This document shows positions 40,103 through 45,323 of a stretch of 45,323 nt of DNA, piece after piece. The notes beneath the pieces were generated by a model. That model searched no databases and was not told the DNA's origin. It worked only from the letters and a program-made list of their open reading frames with translations. The translations under genes and the position numbers were made by a program. Positions within the stretch are counted from its first letter, which is position 1, and every line of letters begins with the position of its first letter. The DNA comes from a virus, in IMG/VR virus record IMGVR_UViG_3300034072_001386, positions 1 through 45,323 of that record; one strand, 5' to 3'.

Positions 40103-40383
40103 GGATTTCCCTCTGTCAGGTTGATGGCGAAAACCTCCACCGGGTTAGGCCCGAAGTGCGGATGTGTGATGGTCTTTATCGTGTAGCCGCGCCATGGCAG
40201 AACAATGCGTCGGGCGTGGTCGTCACGCGACGGATAGCCAAGGGTTAGCACTATCTGGTTGTACTGGCGGCTCTCCAGGCGCTTGCACCAGTGTGGCGTG
40301 CGAAGCCGGAATTCCTCTAGCTTGATCCCGGCGCGTATCGCGTCGAAGTACTCGCGCTTCAAAGGAAGGTGCAATGTCTTCAT
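40099..40383 (-). CDS. ASCH-domain-like protein, copy 2
   Basis: 94 residues. LPLKREYFDAIRAGIKLEEFR is the typical start of an ASCH domain, where a 'YF-x-x-I-x-x-G-x-K' helix is followed by a strand. RQYNQIVLTLGYPSRDD and a 'VFAINL' end complete it. ASCH proteins bind RNA, and some hydrolyse modified nucleosides. The gene at 44310-44618 is a paralogue (YFQQIKARTKTEEFR...). Each copy follows a 'SWHAY' coiled-coil gene, so a two-gene cassette is duplicated. No active site is proven here. Confidence 0.6.
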   Translation of the reverse strand: MKTLHLPLKREYFDAIRAGIKLEEFRLRTPHWCKRLESRQYNQIVLTLGYPSRDDHARRIVLPWRGYTIKTITHPHFGPNPVEVFAINLTEGNP

Positions 40384-40733
40384 GCCTTTTCCTTCAGTGC
40401 ACGCAACTCAGCTTCCAGCTCTTTGATGCGTGCGTCTTGCTTCTTCCATTCTTGGTATGCGTGCCAGCTACCACCCTTGGCAACACTGATGCGGATGGCT
40501 TCCACATCTTCTGGCGTGAGCTTGGTCAACTTCTCATCCGTGTTGATCAAAAATGTGCCGTTGTCCCAGTCAAAACCAAATCCGGCGCTCACTACCGCCA
40601 CCGATGGCGTGCCGCCGATAGCGCCAGGAGAATGGATGCACACCCTGACCTTCTTGTCAAAGTGTCGGCTGTCGCGCTGCATGATGATTTCTGCAAGGCC
40701 GCCCACTGTCAGCTCTGTGTTTGCTGCTGTCAT
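40380..40733 (-). CDS. Coiled-coil accessory protein, copy 2
   Basis: 117 residues. It shares with the protein at 44611-44973 an almost fixed block: GFDWDNGTFLI..LTKLTPEDVEAI, KGGSWHAYQEWKKQDARIKE, and a C-terminal coiled coil. The N-terminal 40 residues are different in style. The two proteins are clear paralogues. It is coupled to the ASCH-like gene by a 4-base overlap, as is the other copy by an 8-base overlap. It may be a partner of the ASCH-like protein. Confidence 0.6.
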   Translation of the reverse strand: MTAANTELTVGGLAEIIMQRDSRHFDKKVRVCIHSPGAIGGTPSVAVVSAGFGFDWDNGTFLINTDEKLTKLTPEDVEAIRISVAKGGSWHAYQEWKKQDARIKELEAELRALKEKA

Positions 40734-40909
40734 TTATTGACCTTTAAGTCTTCGTCAATCTTGGCCTGCTCGCACTCTGGGTGGTACTTGCGCGCCACGT
40801 AGTGGATTCCGTTGTGCTCACTGCGGCGCGCGTACTGGCTTCCCTCGTGGATGGCTCCATGGCACCAATAGCAGGTGTAACCCTTTGGGGCCGTGCGAAT
40901 GCTGCTCAT
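40730..40909 (-). CDS. Small zinc-finger-like protein
   Basis: 59 residues from ATG at 40909, with CAGGGAGAGCAGCC upstream; the longer frame to 40948 lies within the preceding gene. YTCYWCHGAIHEGSQ and KYHPECEQ give a C-x2-C ... H-x2-C zinc site in a short LIM- or HNH-like layout. It may bind nucleic acid. The 5' Shine-Dalgarno lies within the junction repeat of the previous gene. Confidence 0.5.
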   Translation of the reverse strand: MSSIRTAPKGYTCYWCHGAIHEGSQYARRSEHNGIHYVARKYHPECEQAKIDEDLKVNK

Positions 40910-41169
40910 GGCTGCTCTCCCTGCTTGGCTGCTTGGGTGGCGCGCCATGCTGCTACAGCACCTACAGCTTCTGTGGCTGCATCTGTGGCGCGCTGAGGAT
41001 GACCGAACAATGCTAGTAGGCGTGATGCTTCGCGTACCGTTGAATACAACACCTCAATCGGGTCATCTGCGCCTTCGCGCATTGACACCAAAGTCTCCTC
41101 TGATCGGTATCCGTCATCTGCTTTGTAAGAGATCGAGCATTTCGCTGCTGTGATTTTTGGATCAGCCAT
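40906..41169 (-). CDS. Small accessory protein with ATQAAKQGE end
   Basis: 87 residues from ATG at 41169, behind AGGGAGGTGCAA. The N-terminus is MADPKITAAKCSISYKADDG, then REGADDPIEVLYSTVREASR. The C-terminus (AWRATQAAKQGEQP) is the junction repeat shared with other genes here. A longer frame starting at 41316 lies in the upstream gene and was not used. Function unknown. Confidence 0.5.
   Translation of the reverse strand: MADPKITAAKCSISYKADDGYRSEETLVSMREGADDPIEVLYSTVREASRLLALFGHPQRATDAATEAVGAVAAWRATQAAKQGEQP
40916..40945. repeat. Junction repeat copy (type 1)
   Basis: Near-identical to the repeat at 41178-41211: 3' codons for RATQAAKQGE plus the GGGAGA Shine-Dalgarno of the gene starting at 40909. 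Confidence 0.65.
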
Positions 41170-41401
41170 TTGCAGCACCTCCCTGCTTGGCTGCTTGGGT
41201 GGCGCGCTCATAGTGCTCTGTAACTTGCTTCCGATGCTTGCCAACGCGTTGCAATAAAACATCTCCACGCTTCCAGTAATAGGAGCCGCTGCATGCTCCG
41301 CACTTTCTGCACTCAATCAATACGCCGGTTGCTGGGTGGGATTCAACTTCCAAATTCATTGATCCGCACCGTGGGCATGATTCGTATTTTTTCGCGTCCA
41401 T
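41162..41401 (-). CDS. Zinc-ribbon protein (Lar-like, weak)
   Basis: 79 residues from ATG at 41401, which overlaps the previous stop (TGATG), with GGGAGG upstream from the junction repeat. CPRCG..MNLEV and ECRKCGACSG make a two-CxxC zinc ribbon, the layout of Lar-type restriction-alleviation proteins of phages; the match is weak. It ends with the ATQAAKQGG junction repeat. Confidence 0.5.
   Translation of the reverse strand: MDAKKYESCPRCGSMNLEVESHPATGVLIECRKCGACSGSYYWKRGDVLLQRVGKHRKQVTEHYERATQAAKQGGAANG
41178..41211. repeat. Junction repeat copy (type 1)
   Basis: A repeat of about 30 bases whose minus strand encodes (E)RATQAAKQG and ends in AGGGAGG, the Shine-Dalgarno of the next gene (start 41169). 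Other type 1 copies lie at 40916-40945 and 42551-42589. Confidence 0.65.
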
Positions 41402-42375
41402 CAAAAGCCTCCCTGCTTGGCTTGGGCTGCAAGCTCAGAGTCTGGAATGACCTTGAAGGCGAACGGCTCAGTTCCAGTGATACGGACAACAATGTTTGGG
41501 ATGCTTTTTGCGCACTGAATTTCAACGCACCCATCAGCATCAATACCGCCATCTTCAAAAGCGCGCACAACCGCGTCGTGCAGTGTGTCATGCTGACCAT
41601 CGGGGTCGTCTGCAACCCAAAACATATCGCAGCCCTGCGCATCCAGCCCCTGCTGGGTGGGGTGGGTGGCGGCAAGCGCAGCTCGGGCCTTCCATGCCAA
41701 TGCAGCCACATGCTTGTGAAACCAAAGATCAGCAGCTTGAATGATTGAGTAGCTGTTAGGGTATGTTCCGTGCAACCAATTTACAAACGCTTCTCTCTCG
41801 TCGGTTATTGCCTGCGGCACTCCCTCTGCGGGGTGCGCGGGGGTGGTGTTTTGCATTGCCACAAATGCACCGTCCAAGAACGCACCGGCGAACTTCCGGG
41901 CCATGTTTAGGCATTCAACCTCGCGCCCAATGTAAAGCTGCTGTGTTCCGCCAGCAACAACAGCCCAGCGATGGAACATGCTTTCATGTGACGGAACGAC
42001 TTTGTATCGATCTACAGCCATCTGTTCAATTGCTTCCGGCACTTCGGCCTGCACTGCCTGCGGTGCTGCCACCTGCTTGCGCAGCGGCTCCACGCCCCCG
42101 GCGCCTATGGCATCCAGCTGGGATTCCAGCTCCGCGATGCGTTCATCCTGAGCCTCGATCGTCGCGTCGCGTGCGGAAATGCCGTCGTAACGGTGGCGAT
42201 GGTCGATTTCCAGGCGCTGCTCCAACTCCGCAATGCGGGCGTGCTGGGCGCGAAGGCATGCGGCTGCTGATGAGTATTCTTCCGCTATTGCTTGCGAGTG
42301 AACTCCGACATTTAGCCGCTCAACGATATCCGCCAATCGCAGCGCCTCTGCCTGCTCTGTGCTTGTGTGTGTCAT
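41401..42375 (-). CDS. Mosaic accessory protein, MTHTSTEQ start and AAQAKQGG end
   Basis: 324 residues from ATG at 42375. Parts in order: MTHTSTEQAEAL start (shared with 39875); a coiled coil (CLRAQHARIAELEQRLEI; TIEAQDERIAELESQLDAI); APQAVQAEVP (shared with 44313); SMFHRWAVVAGGTQQLYIG, known in phage accessory proteins; TPAHPAEGVP (shared with 43630); and AQAKQGG at the end. This patchwork suggests gene building by recombination between short shared segments. No enzyme motif is seen. A longer start at 42501 overlaps a small membrane-protein gene. Confidence 0.55.
   Translation of the reverse strand: MTHTSTEQAEALRLADIVERLNVGVHSQAIAEEYSSAAACLRAQHARIAELEQRLEIDHRHRYDGISARDATIEAQDERIAELESQLDAIGAGGVEPLRKQVAAPQAVQAEVPEAIEQMAVDRYKVVPSHESMFHRWAVVAGGTQQLYIGREVECLNMARKFAGAFLDGAFVAMQNTTPAHPAEGVPQAITDEREAFVNWLHGTYPNSYSIIQAADLWFHKHVAALAWKARAALAATHPTQQGLDAQGCDMFWVADDPDGQHDTLHDAVVRAFEDGGIDADGCVEIQCAKSIPNIVVRITGTEPFAFKVIPDSELAAQAKQGGF
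41408..41433. repeat. Junction repeat copy (type 2)
   Basis: Minus strand encodes LAAQAKQGG and carries the AGGGAGG Shine-Dalgarno for the gene starting at 41401. The matching copy is at 42895-42922. Confidence 0.65.
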
Positions 42376-42545
42376 TGCTGCTCTCCCTGTGGCGCGCACG
42401 TGTAAACCGTGCCTTCGTGACGAAATTTCCCCATCAGCTCGCAATCCTTTGCTGTGGACTGAATGCTCAGGCCTGCGACGTAGCCCGTCACAAGAATGCA
42501 AAGCACTGCGCCTGCGAAAAATGCGGCGTATCTGTAGGTCTGCAT
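42372..42545 (-). CDS. 57-residue single-pass membrane protein
   Basis: A short gene from ATG at 42545, with GGGAGAGAAGTAA upstream (Shine-Dalgarno from the junction repeat). MQTYRYAAFFAGAVLCILVT begins it and GYVAGLSIQSTAKD follows, so residues about 7-26 form one membrane helix or signal anchor. The short outer part has two Cys (KDCELMG, VYTCAPQ) that could form a disulfide. The end, PQGEQQ, overlaps the next gene as ATGA. Function unknown. Confidence 0.55.
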   Translation of the reverse strand: MQTYRYAAFFAGAVLCILVTGYVAGLSIQSTAKDCELMGKFRHEGTVYTCAPQGEQQ

Positions 42546-42890
42546 TTACTTCTCTCCCTGCTTGGCTGCTTGGGTGGCGCGCTGCTCATACGCAAGCACC
42601 GCATCGGTGAAAACATCGCAATCGTCGTCGCCGTCCACCGTGTAATCCTCGGCTGCCACAATGCGCGCCATCAGATCGCAGCAGGTTGCGCACCAGCGAT
42701 GGGTCATGAAATCCCCGTACTTTCCTGTTTGGCAGCGGTGGCGCTCACCCTTGGCGATGGTGTTTTTGCAGTGGCAGCATTCATGCTCTTTGGCTGCGAC
42801 AACCATCTTGTTTGATAGCACTGTGTCGCCTTGCTCGCCAAAGTCACCCTCAAACGGGTCGAATGCCAAGATGCTCTCATCAGTGCTCAT
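42546..42890 (-). CDS. Cys/His-rich zinc-binding protein
   Basis: 114 residues. CCHCKNTIAKGERHRCQTGK and THRWCATCCDLM give two CxxC-type knuckles, a likely zinc-binding module. A variable tail with DDDCDVFTDA precedes the ATQAAKQGEK junction repeat. Its ATG sits behind GCAGGGAGGTGCAGC. It may bind DNA or RNA. Related to no enzyme that I can name. Confidence 0.5.
   Translation of the reverse strand: MSTDESILAFDPFEGDFGEQGDTVLSNKMVVAAKEHECCHCKNTIAKGERHRCQTGKYGDFMTHRWCATCCDLMARIVAAEDYTVDGDDDCDVFTDAVLAYEQRATQAAKQGEK
42551..42589. repeat. Junction repeat copy (type 1)
   Basis: Encodes YEQRATQAAKQGE on the minus strand and holds the GGGAGAG Shine-Dalgarno for the gene starting at 42545. Confidence 0.65.
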
Positions 42891-43630
42891 GCTGCACCTC
42901 CCTGCTTGGCTTGGGCTGCAAGGGCGGCGCGGTCGATGCGCTCGATTTCAGCCAGGACCAATGCACCTGCTTTTTCGAGATTGCGGCGATGGCCGGAGGG
43001 CTTCCACCAGTCATCGGACCAAGGCCACATCTCCCCGACAAAATCCTGGGCTGACCTCGTTCGCACAAAGACCCCCGGCGCCGTGTGAGGCGCTTTGATC
43101 GCTGCGCAGCTGGCCGAATGTGCGGCATAGCATGCGGCGGCAAGCGCCATTTCTCCGGTGTCGTACACGTCGTCGCGCTCGGGCTTCCAGCCTTCGGTCT
43201 CGATCTGCCGCTTACGCTCGGCCAGCACATCGCGTGCCGCTGGCGTCAGCGCATCCATCCCCTGCGCTGCTGGCTGGGTGGCGGCAAGATGCGCGGCATG
43301 AAAATTTGCGTTCTTTGTGGTGTCACAGTCAAAAGCCATGTGCATCACTCGCGCTGCCGCGCGGTTCGCTGCGCCAGTCTCCAAGCCTTCGTCATGCGCG
43401 CCAGACCAGATAGCGCAATGCCAAGACCACGCATATTCTGGGTCGGCCTTCATTGCAGCTTTCAGAGCCTCCATTGCCTGCTGCGGCTGCAAAGCCTGCG
43501 CTGGCACTCCCTCTGCGGGGTGCGCGGGGGCGGCGGATTTCAGTACGCGCTCGCGCAGCTCATGGTCTTCTGGGCCACAAAGTGCAAGCAGCTCCTGAAG
43601 AAACTGGCTTGGTATCGTCACGTTTTTCAT
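42887..43630 (-). CDS. Accessory protein with two phage domains
   Basis: 247 residues in two parts. Residues about 60-105 (DPEYAWSWHCAIWSGAHDEG) carry a block often found in phage accessory proteins. Residues about 135-235 (VLAERKRQIETEGWKPERDD, then WPWSDDWWKPSGHRRNLEKA, then VLAEIERIDRA) form a second, independent block that is also common in phages. PAHPAEGVP is shared with 41401-42375, and the end is AAQAKQGGAA. No catalytic motif can be named. The gene is coupled to its neighbour by ATGA. Confidence 0.6.
   Translation of the reverse strand: MKNVTIPSQFLQELLALCGPEDHELRERVLKSAAPAHPAEGVPAQALQPQQAMEALKAAMKADPEYAWSWHCAIWSGAHDEGLETGAANRAAARVMHMAFDCDTTKNANFHAAHLAATQPAAQGMDALTPAARDVLAERKRQIETEGWKPERDDVYDTGEMALAAACYAAHSASCAAIKAPHTAPGVFVRTRSAQDFVGEMWPWSDDWWKPSGHRRNLEKAGALVLAEIERIDRAALAAQAKQGGAA
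42895..42922. repeat. Junction repeat copy (type 2)
   Basis: Encodes LAAQAKQGG and supplies AGGGAGG upstream of the gene starting at 42890. Confidence 0.65.
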
Positions 43631-44313
43631 TGGTCAGCTCCACTGGCAGTGTTGCGCGGAACATTGCGTTCAATGATGCGGACGCGCGGGTTGTACAGCT
43701 CCAAGGCCGTAGTCCAGTCCGCATGCGTCATGTTCTTTTCGGTCACGCCATCGGGCCATTCGACCTGCAGGCCCAGCGCGCGACACATGATTTCAATTTC
43801 CCCTGCAATCGCGCTCTTTCCGCTGCCAGTGAAGCCGGAAACCGTCACCAGAACTTCGCCGCGCACCGCCGGCACTGCGGCCTGCACTGCCTGCACTGCC
43901 TGCGGTGCTGCGTGCTCCCCGCTCTCCGTGCTGGATAGCCTGTCCTTGGATGCTGGATCAAAATTTCCGCCGTCAATTTCCTTGACCACTTCGACCGCGT
44001 TTTGTAGCTGCTGCGCATAGGCTGTAGCGCGTGCTGGATCAACGCCATCAAAGCGCAGATAGCCACGCACGCACTCATAGACGTGGCGCAGGGCTTCAAG
44101 CTCTTGCTCAGCCTCACGTTCTGCAGCGTTGCGCGCCTCAAATCGGCTTCGCATGGTGTCACCCAACATCAGGATGTTTTCCAGCTCTGGCGTGCTAAAT
44201 CCAATGCAGGCATTCCAGCATGCAGCCAAGCGGCGCGCATCATCTTCTGCCATTGCCTGCGAAAAATCACCAGCGCGCATCGCAGTTTTCTCTCGGCTAT
44301 TTTCTTCGGTCAT
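43627..44313 (-). CDS. P-loop NTPase-like accessory protein
   Basis: 228 residues. The N-terminal part (EDDARRLAACWNACIGFSTP) is a common phage block. After the APQAVQAVQAAVP linker comes a P-loop: VTVSGFTGSGKSAIAGEIEI, with Walker A GFTGSGKS (160-167). The C-terminal end (VEWPDGVTEKNMTHADWTTA) looks like the rest of a minimal kinase- or NTPase-like domain, too short for a complete helicase. It may be a nucleotide kinase-like or regulatory ATPase. ATGA overlaps join it on both sides. Confidence 0.6.
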   Translation of the reverse strand: MTEENSREKTAMRAGDFSQAMAEDDARRLAACWNACIGFSTPELENILMLGDTMRSRFEARNAAEREAEQELEALRHVYECVRGYLRFDGVDPARATAYAQQLQNAVEVVKEIDGGNFDPASKDRLSSTESGEHAAPQAVQAVQAAVPAVRGEVLVTVSGFTGSGKSAIAGEIEIMCRALGLQVEWPDGVTEKNMTHADWTTALELYNPRVRIIERNVPRNTASGADQ

Positions 44314-44618
44314 AGCGACACGTCCTCTCCAGTTACATCAATGGCGTACACGTCCGTAGGCACGTTTTTGAAGTGCTCATGCACCAACCCCTCGCGGGTG
44401 CTGAATCCAACCCACCTGCGCTTGATACGGCGCGTTTTATCGTTGGCCAATGGGTAGCCTTCGGTGATTTCCACGAAGTCGAATTCCTTGCCTTCGATAC
44501 GCTTGGCCCAATAGGGCGTCATGGCCCTGAACTCTTCGGTCTTGGTGCGCGCCTTGATCTGCTGGAAATACAGACTCACGACTGGCAGCACCAGCGTTCT
44601 TGATGTGCTCTTAGGCAT
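44310..44618 (-). CDS. ASCH-domain-like protein, copy 1
   Basis: 102 residues. LVLPVVSLYFQQIKARTKTE, then EFRAMTPYWAKRIEGKEF, DFVEITEGYPLANDK and VYAIDVTGEDVSL make an ASCH-type fold like its paralogue at 40099-40383. The shared blocks are 'YF-x-x-I-x-A-x-x-K-x-EEFR', '(T)P-x-W-x-KR' and 'GYP'. It follows a 'SWHAY' coiled-coil gene, overlapping it by 8 bases. RNA binding or nucleoside hydrolase activity is a family possibility only. Confidence 0.6.
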   Translation of the reverse strand: MPKSTSRTLVLPVVSLYFQQIKARTKTEEFRAMTPYWAKRIEGKEFDFVEITEGYPLANDKTRRIKRRWVGFSTREGLVHEHFKNVPTDVYAIDVTGEDVSL

Positions 44619-44973
44619 TGATCTGCCCTTTCAATCGCGCCACCTCTTGCTCCAGCTCTTTGATGCGCGCTTCCTGCTTTTTCCACTTTTCATAGGCGTG
44701 CCAGCTCGATCCCTTGCGCACGCTTTCATGGATGGCTGCAACGTCCTCTGGCGTGAGCGAGGTCAAGGGCTGCGCAGGTCGCAGCAAAAGACTGCCGCTG
44801 TCCCAGTCAAAACCATGCTGAGCGTTGATAACCGTCACCGCGGGGGATGGCCCCACCCCTCCGGGCCTGCACACCAAGATGCGCACTGTGGATTCAAGGT
44901 TGCGCTTGCCGCCGCTCATAGCCATTTCAGCCAATCGCAGGGCCGTCCAGTCCTTGGCGTGTGATGCGCTCAT
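44611..44973 (-). CDS. Coiled-coil accessory protein, copy 1
   Basis: 120 residues. It shares GFDWDSGSLLL, TSLTPEDVAAI, KGSSWHAYEKWKKQEARIKE and the C-terminal coiled coil with the protein at 40380-40733. The N-terminal 50 residues differ. It is coupled to the next gene (ASCH-like) by an 8-base overlap and to the previous one by ATGA. It may be a partner of the ASCH-like protein. Confidence 0.6.
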   Translation of the reverse strand: MSASHAKDWTALRLAEMAMSGGKRNLESTVRILVCRPGGVGPSPAVTVINAQHGFDWDSGSLLLRPAQPLTSLTPEDVAAIHESVRKGSSWHAYEKWKKQEARIKELEQEVARLKGQINA

Positions 44974-45278
44974 ACAGCGCCACCCTGCAGGGATGGAATA
45001 GCGGTGTACAGCGGCGTCGTGTAATAGCCATCAGCGCGCGCACTTACAGGAATCGATCCGCAATCAAAGCGGCTTTGGCTGCTCTGGTGTCGCTTCACAT
45101 CTTTAGGATTGAAATAGAACAGTGGAGCCTGCACCTCGCGGCGCTCTTGCTCGGCCATGAGCTGGTCGCACATGCGCGCGGCATCCGTCAAATCGCCATC
45201 CAAGATCAGCGCGTGCAATGCTTTCAGGCTGGGTGCTGCTGTGACTTCCTGCGCCACTACGTTGTCTTTTTCACTCAT
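44970..45278 (-). CDS. Accessory protein with TPLYTAIPS end
   Basis: 102 residues behind the strong GGAGGAAGC. It is mostly helical (PSLKALHALILDGDLTDAAR, MCDQLMAEQERREVQAPLFY), with a C-terminal YYTTPLYTAIPSLQGGAV. Such 'PLYT' tails occur in many small phage proteins, of unknown function. It is the first gene of the accessory operon in this window; a perfect dispersed operator (45291-45303) lies just upstream and probably controls it. Confidence 0.5.
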   Translation of the reverse strand: MSEKDNVVAQEVTAAPSLKALHALILDGDLTDAARMCDQLMAEQERREVQAPLFYFNPKDVKRHQSSQSRFDCGSIPVSARADGYYTTPLYTAIPSLQGGAV

Positions 45279-45290
45279 GCTTCCTCCGTC

Positions 45291-45303
45291 TTAACCGGGT
45301 TAA
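45291..45303. promoter_or_regulatory. Dispersed operator site 16 (perfect)
   Basis: TTAACCGGGTTAA lies 13 bases upstream of the ATG of the first accessory gene, a typical repressor position. Confidence 0.75.
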
Positions 45304-45323
45304 GTGTGCATAGCCACCATGGC

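Overview
The window is a stretch of a large, GC-rich, tailed contractile (myovirus) phage genome, almost certainly a relative of the P1 group. Nearly all genes read on the minus strand, so the biological order runs from high to low coordinates. The P1 resemblance rests on a capsid with a long N-terminal pro-region next to a sheath-like protein, a portal, DarB-like helicase-methylase and DarA-N-like anti-restriction proteins, and a polyvalent protein with a pyrophosphatase-like domain. Base composition and protein style suggest a betaproteobacterial (Burkholderiales, perhaps Comamonadaceae) host; that is inference. No tRNA, rRNA, CRISPR array, integrase or transposase was seen.

Layout, in transcription order. 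(1) 45278-39088: a tightly coupled operon of about 16 small accessory genes, mostly joined by ATGA overlaps, with a duplicated two-gene cassette (coiled-coil protein plus ASCH-like protein) and a shuffled junction repeat that carries the next gene's Shine-Dalgarno. 38639-39058 follows after a 29-base gap. (2) 38517-34123: candidate prohead protease/scaffold, neck and tail-completion candidates, a SWIM zinc-finger protein and a LysM-like tail protein. (3) 33856-25112: major capsid, sheath, a virion protein with an EF-hand and a basic tail, baseplate candidates, a lysis cassette (two holin-like membrane proteins and nested Rz/Rz1 spanins) and a protein of tandem HTH repeats. (4) 25032-21803: tube candidate, baseplate hub and spike, and a DarA-N-like protein. 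(5) 20632-13271: anti-restriction/polyvalent proteins. (6) 12828-5971: the 2139-residue DarB-like protein and a small partner. (7) 5810-5290: two DNA-binding regulators, one TrfB/KorA-like. (8) 5238-191: portal, a tube/baseplate protein and a tape-measure-like protein ending in a GH19 lysozyme; then the start of another tail gene at 140.

Two genome-wide DNA signals organise these operons. The first is a promoter-like element (GCGCAGAAAAC, a GC-rich spacer of about 4-6 bases, then an A/T box) that precedes six virion-associated operons and, in weaker form, the DarB gene; I read it as the phage late promoter. The second is a 13-base palindrome, TTAACC-S-GGTTAA (S = C or G), with A-tract variants. 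It occurs 16 times, between genes and inside genes in all three frames, so it is selected as DNA. Its design (6-base arms, one central S, scattered copies) matches the KorB operator of IncP plasmids, and a KorA/TrfB-like gene lies in the window. This suggests a plasmid-type global repressor or partition network on a P1-like plasmid prophage.

Two short plus-strand genes (13107-13229 and 20737-20964) have their own sigma70-like promoters and terminators and interrupt the minus-strand operons like morons. The second looks leaderless and has a palindromic operator between its -35 and -10 boxes. A third plus-strand promoter/terminator pair near 21.5 kb could make a small RNA. A recurring [LYM]DSA motif in the capsid, protease, basic-tail protein and polyvalent protein is a candidate prohead-protease cleavage site.
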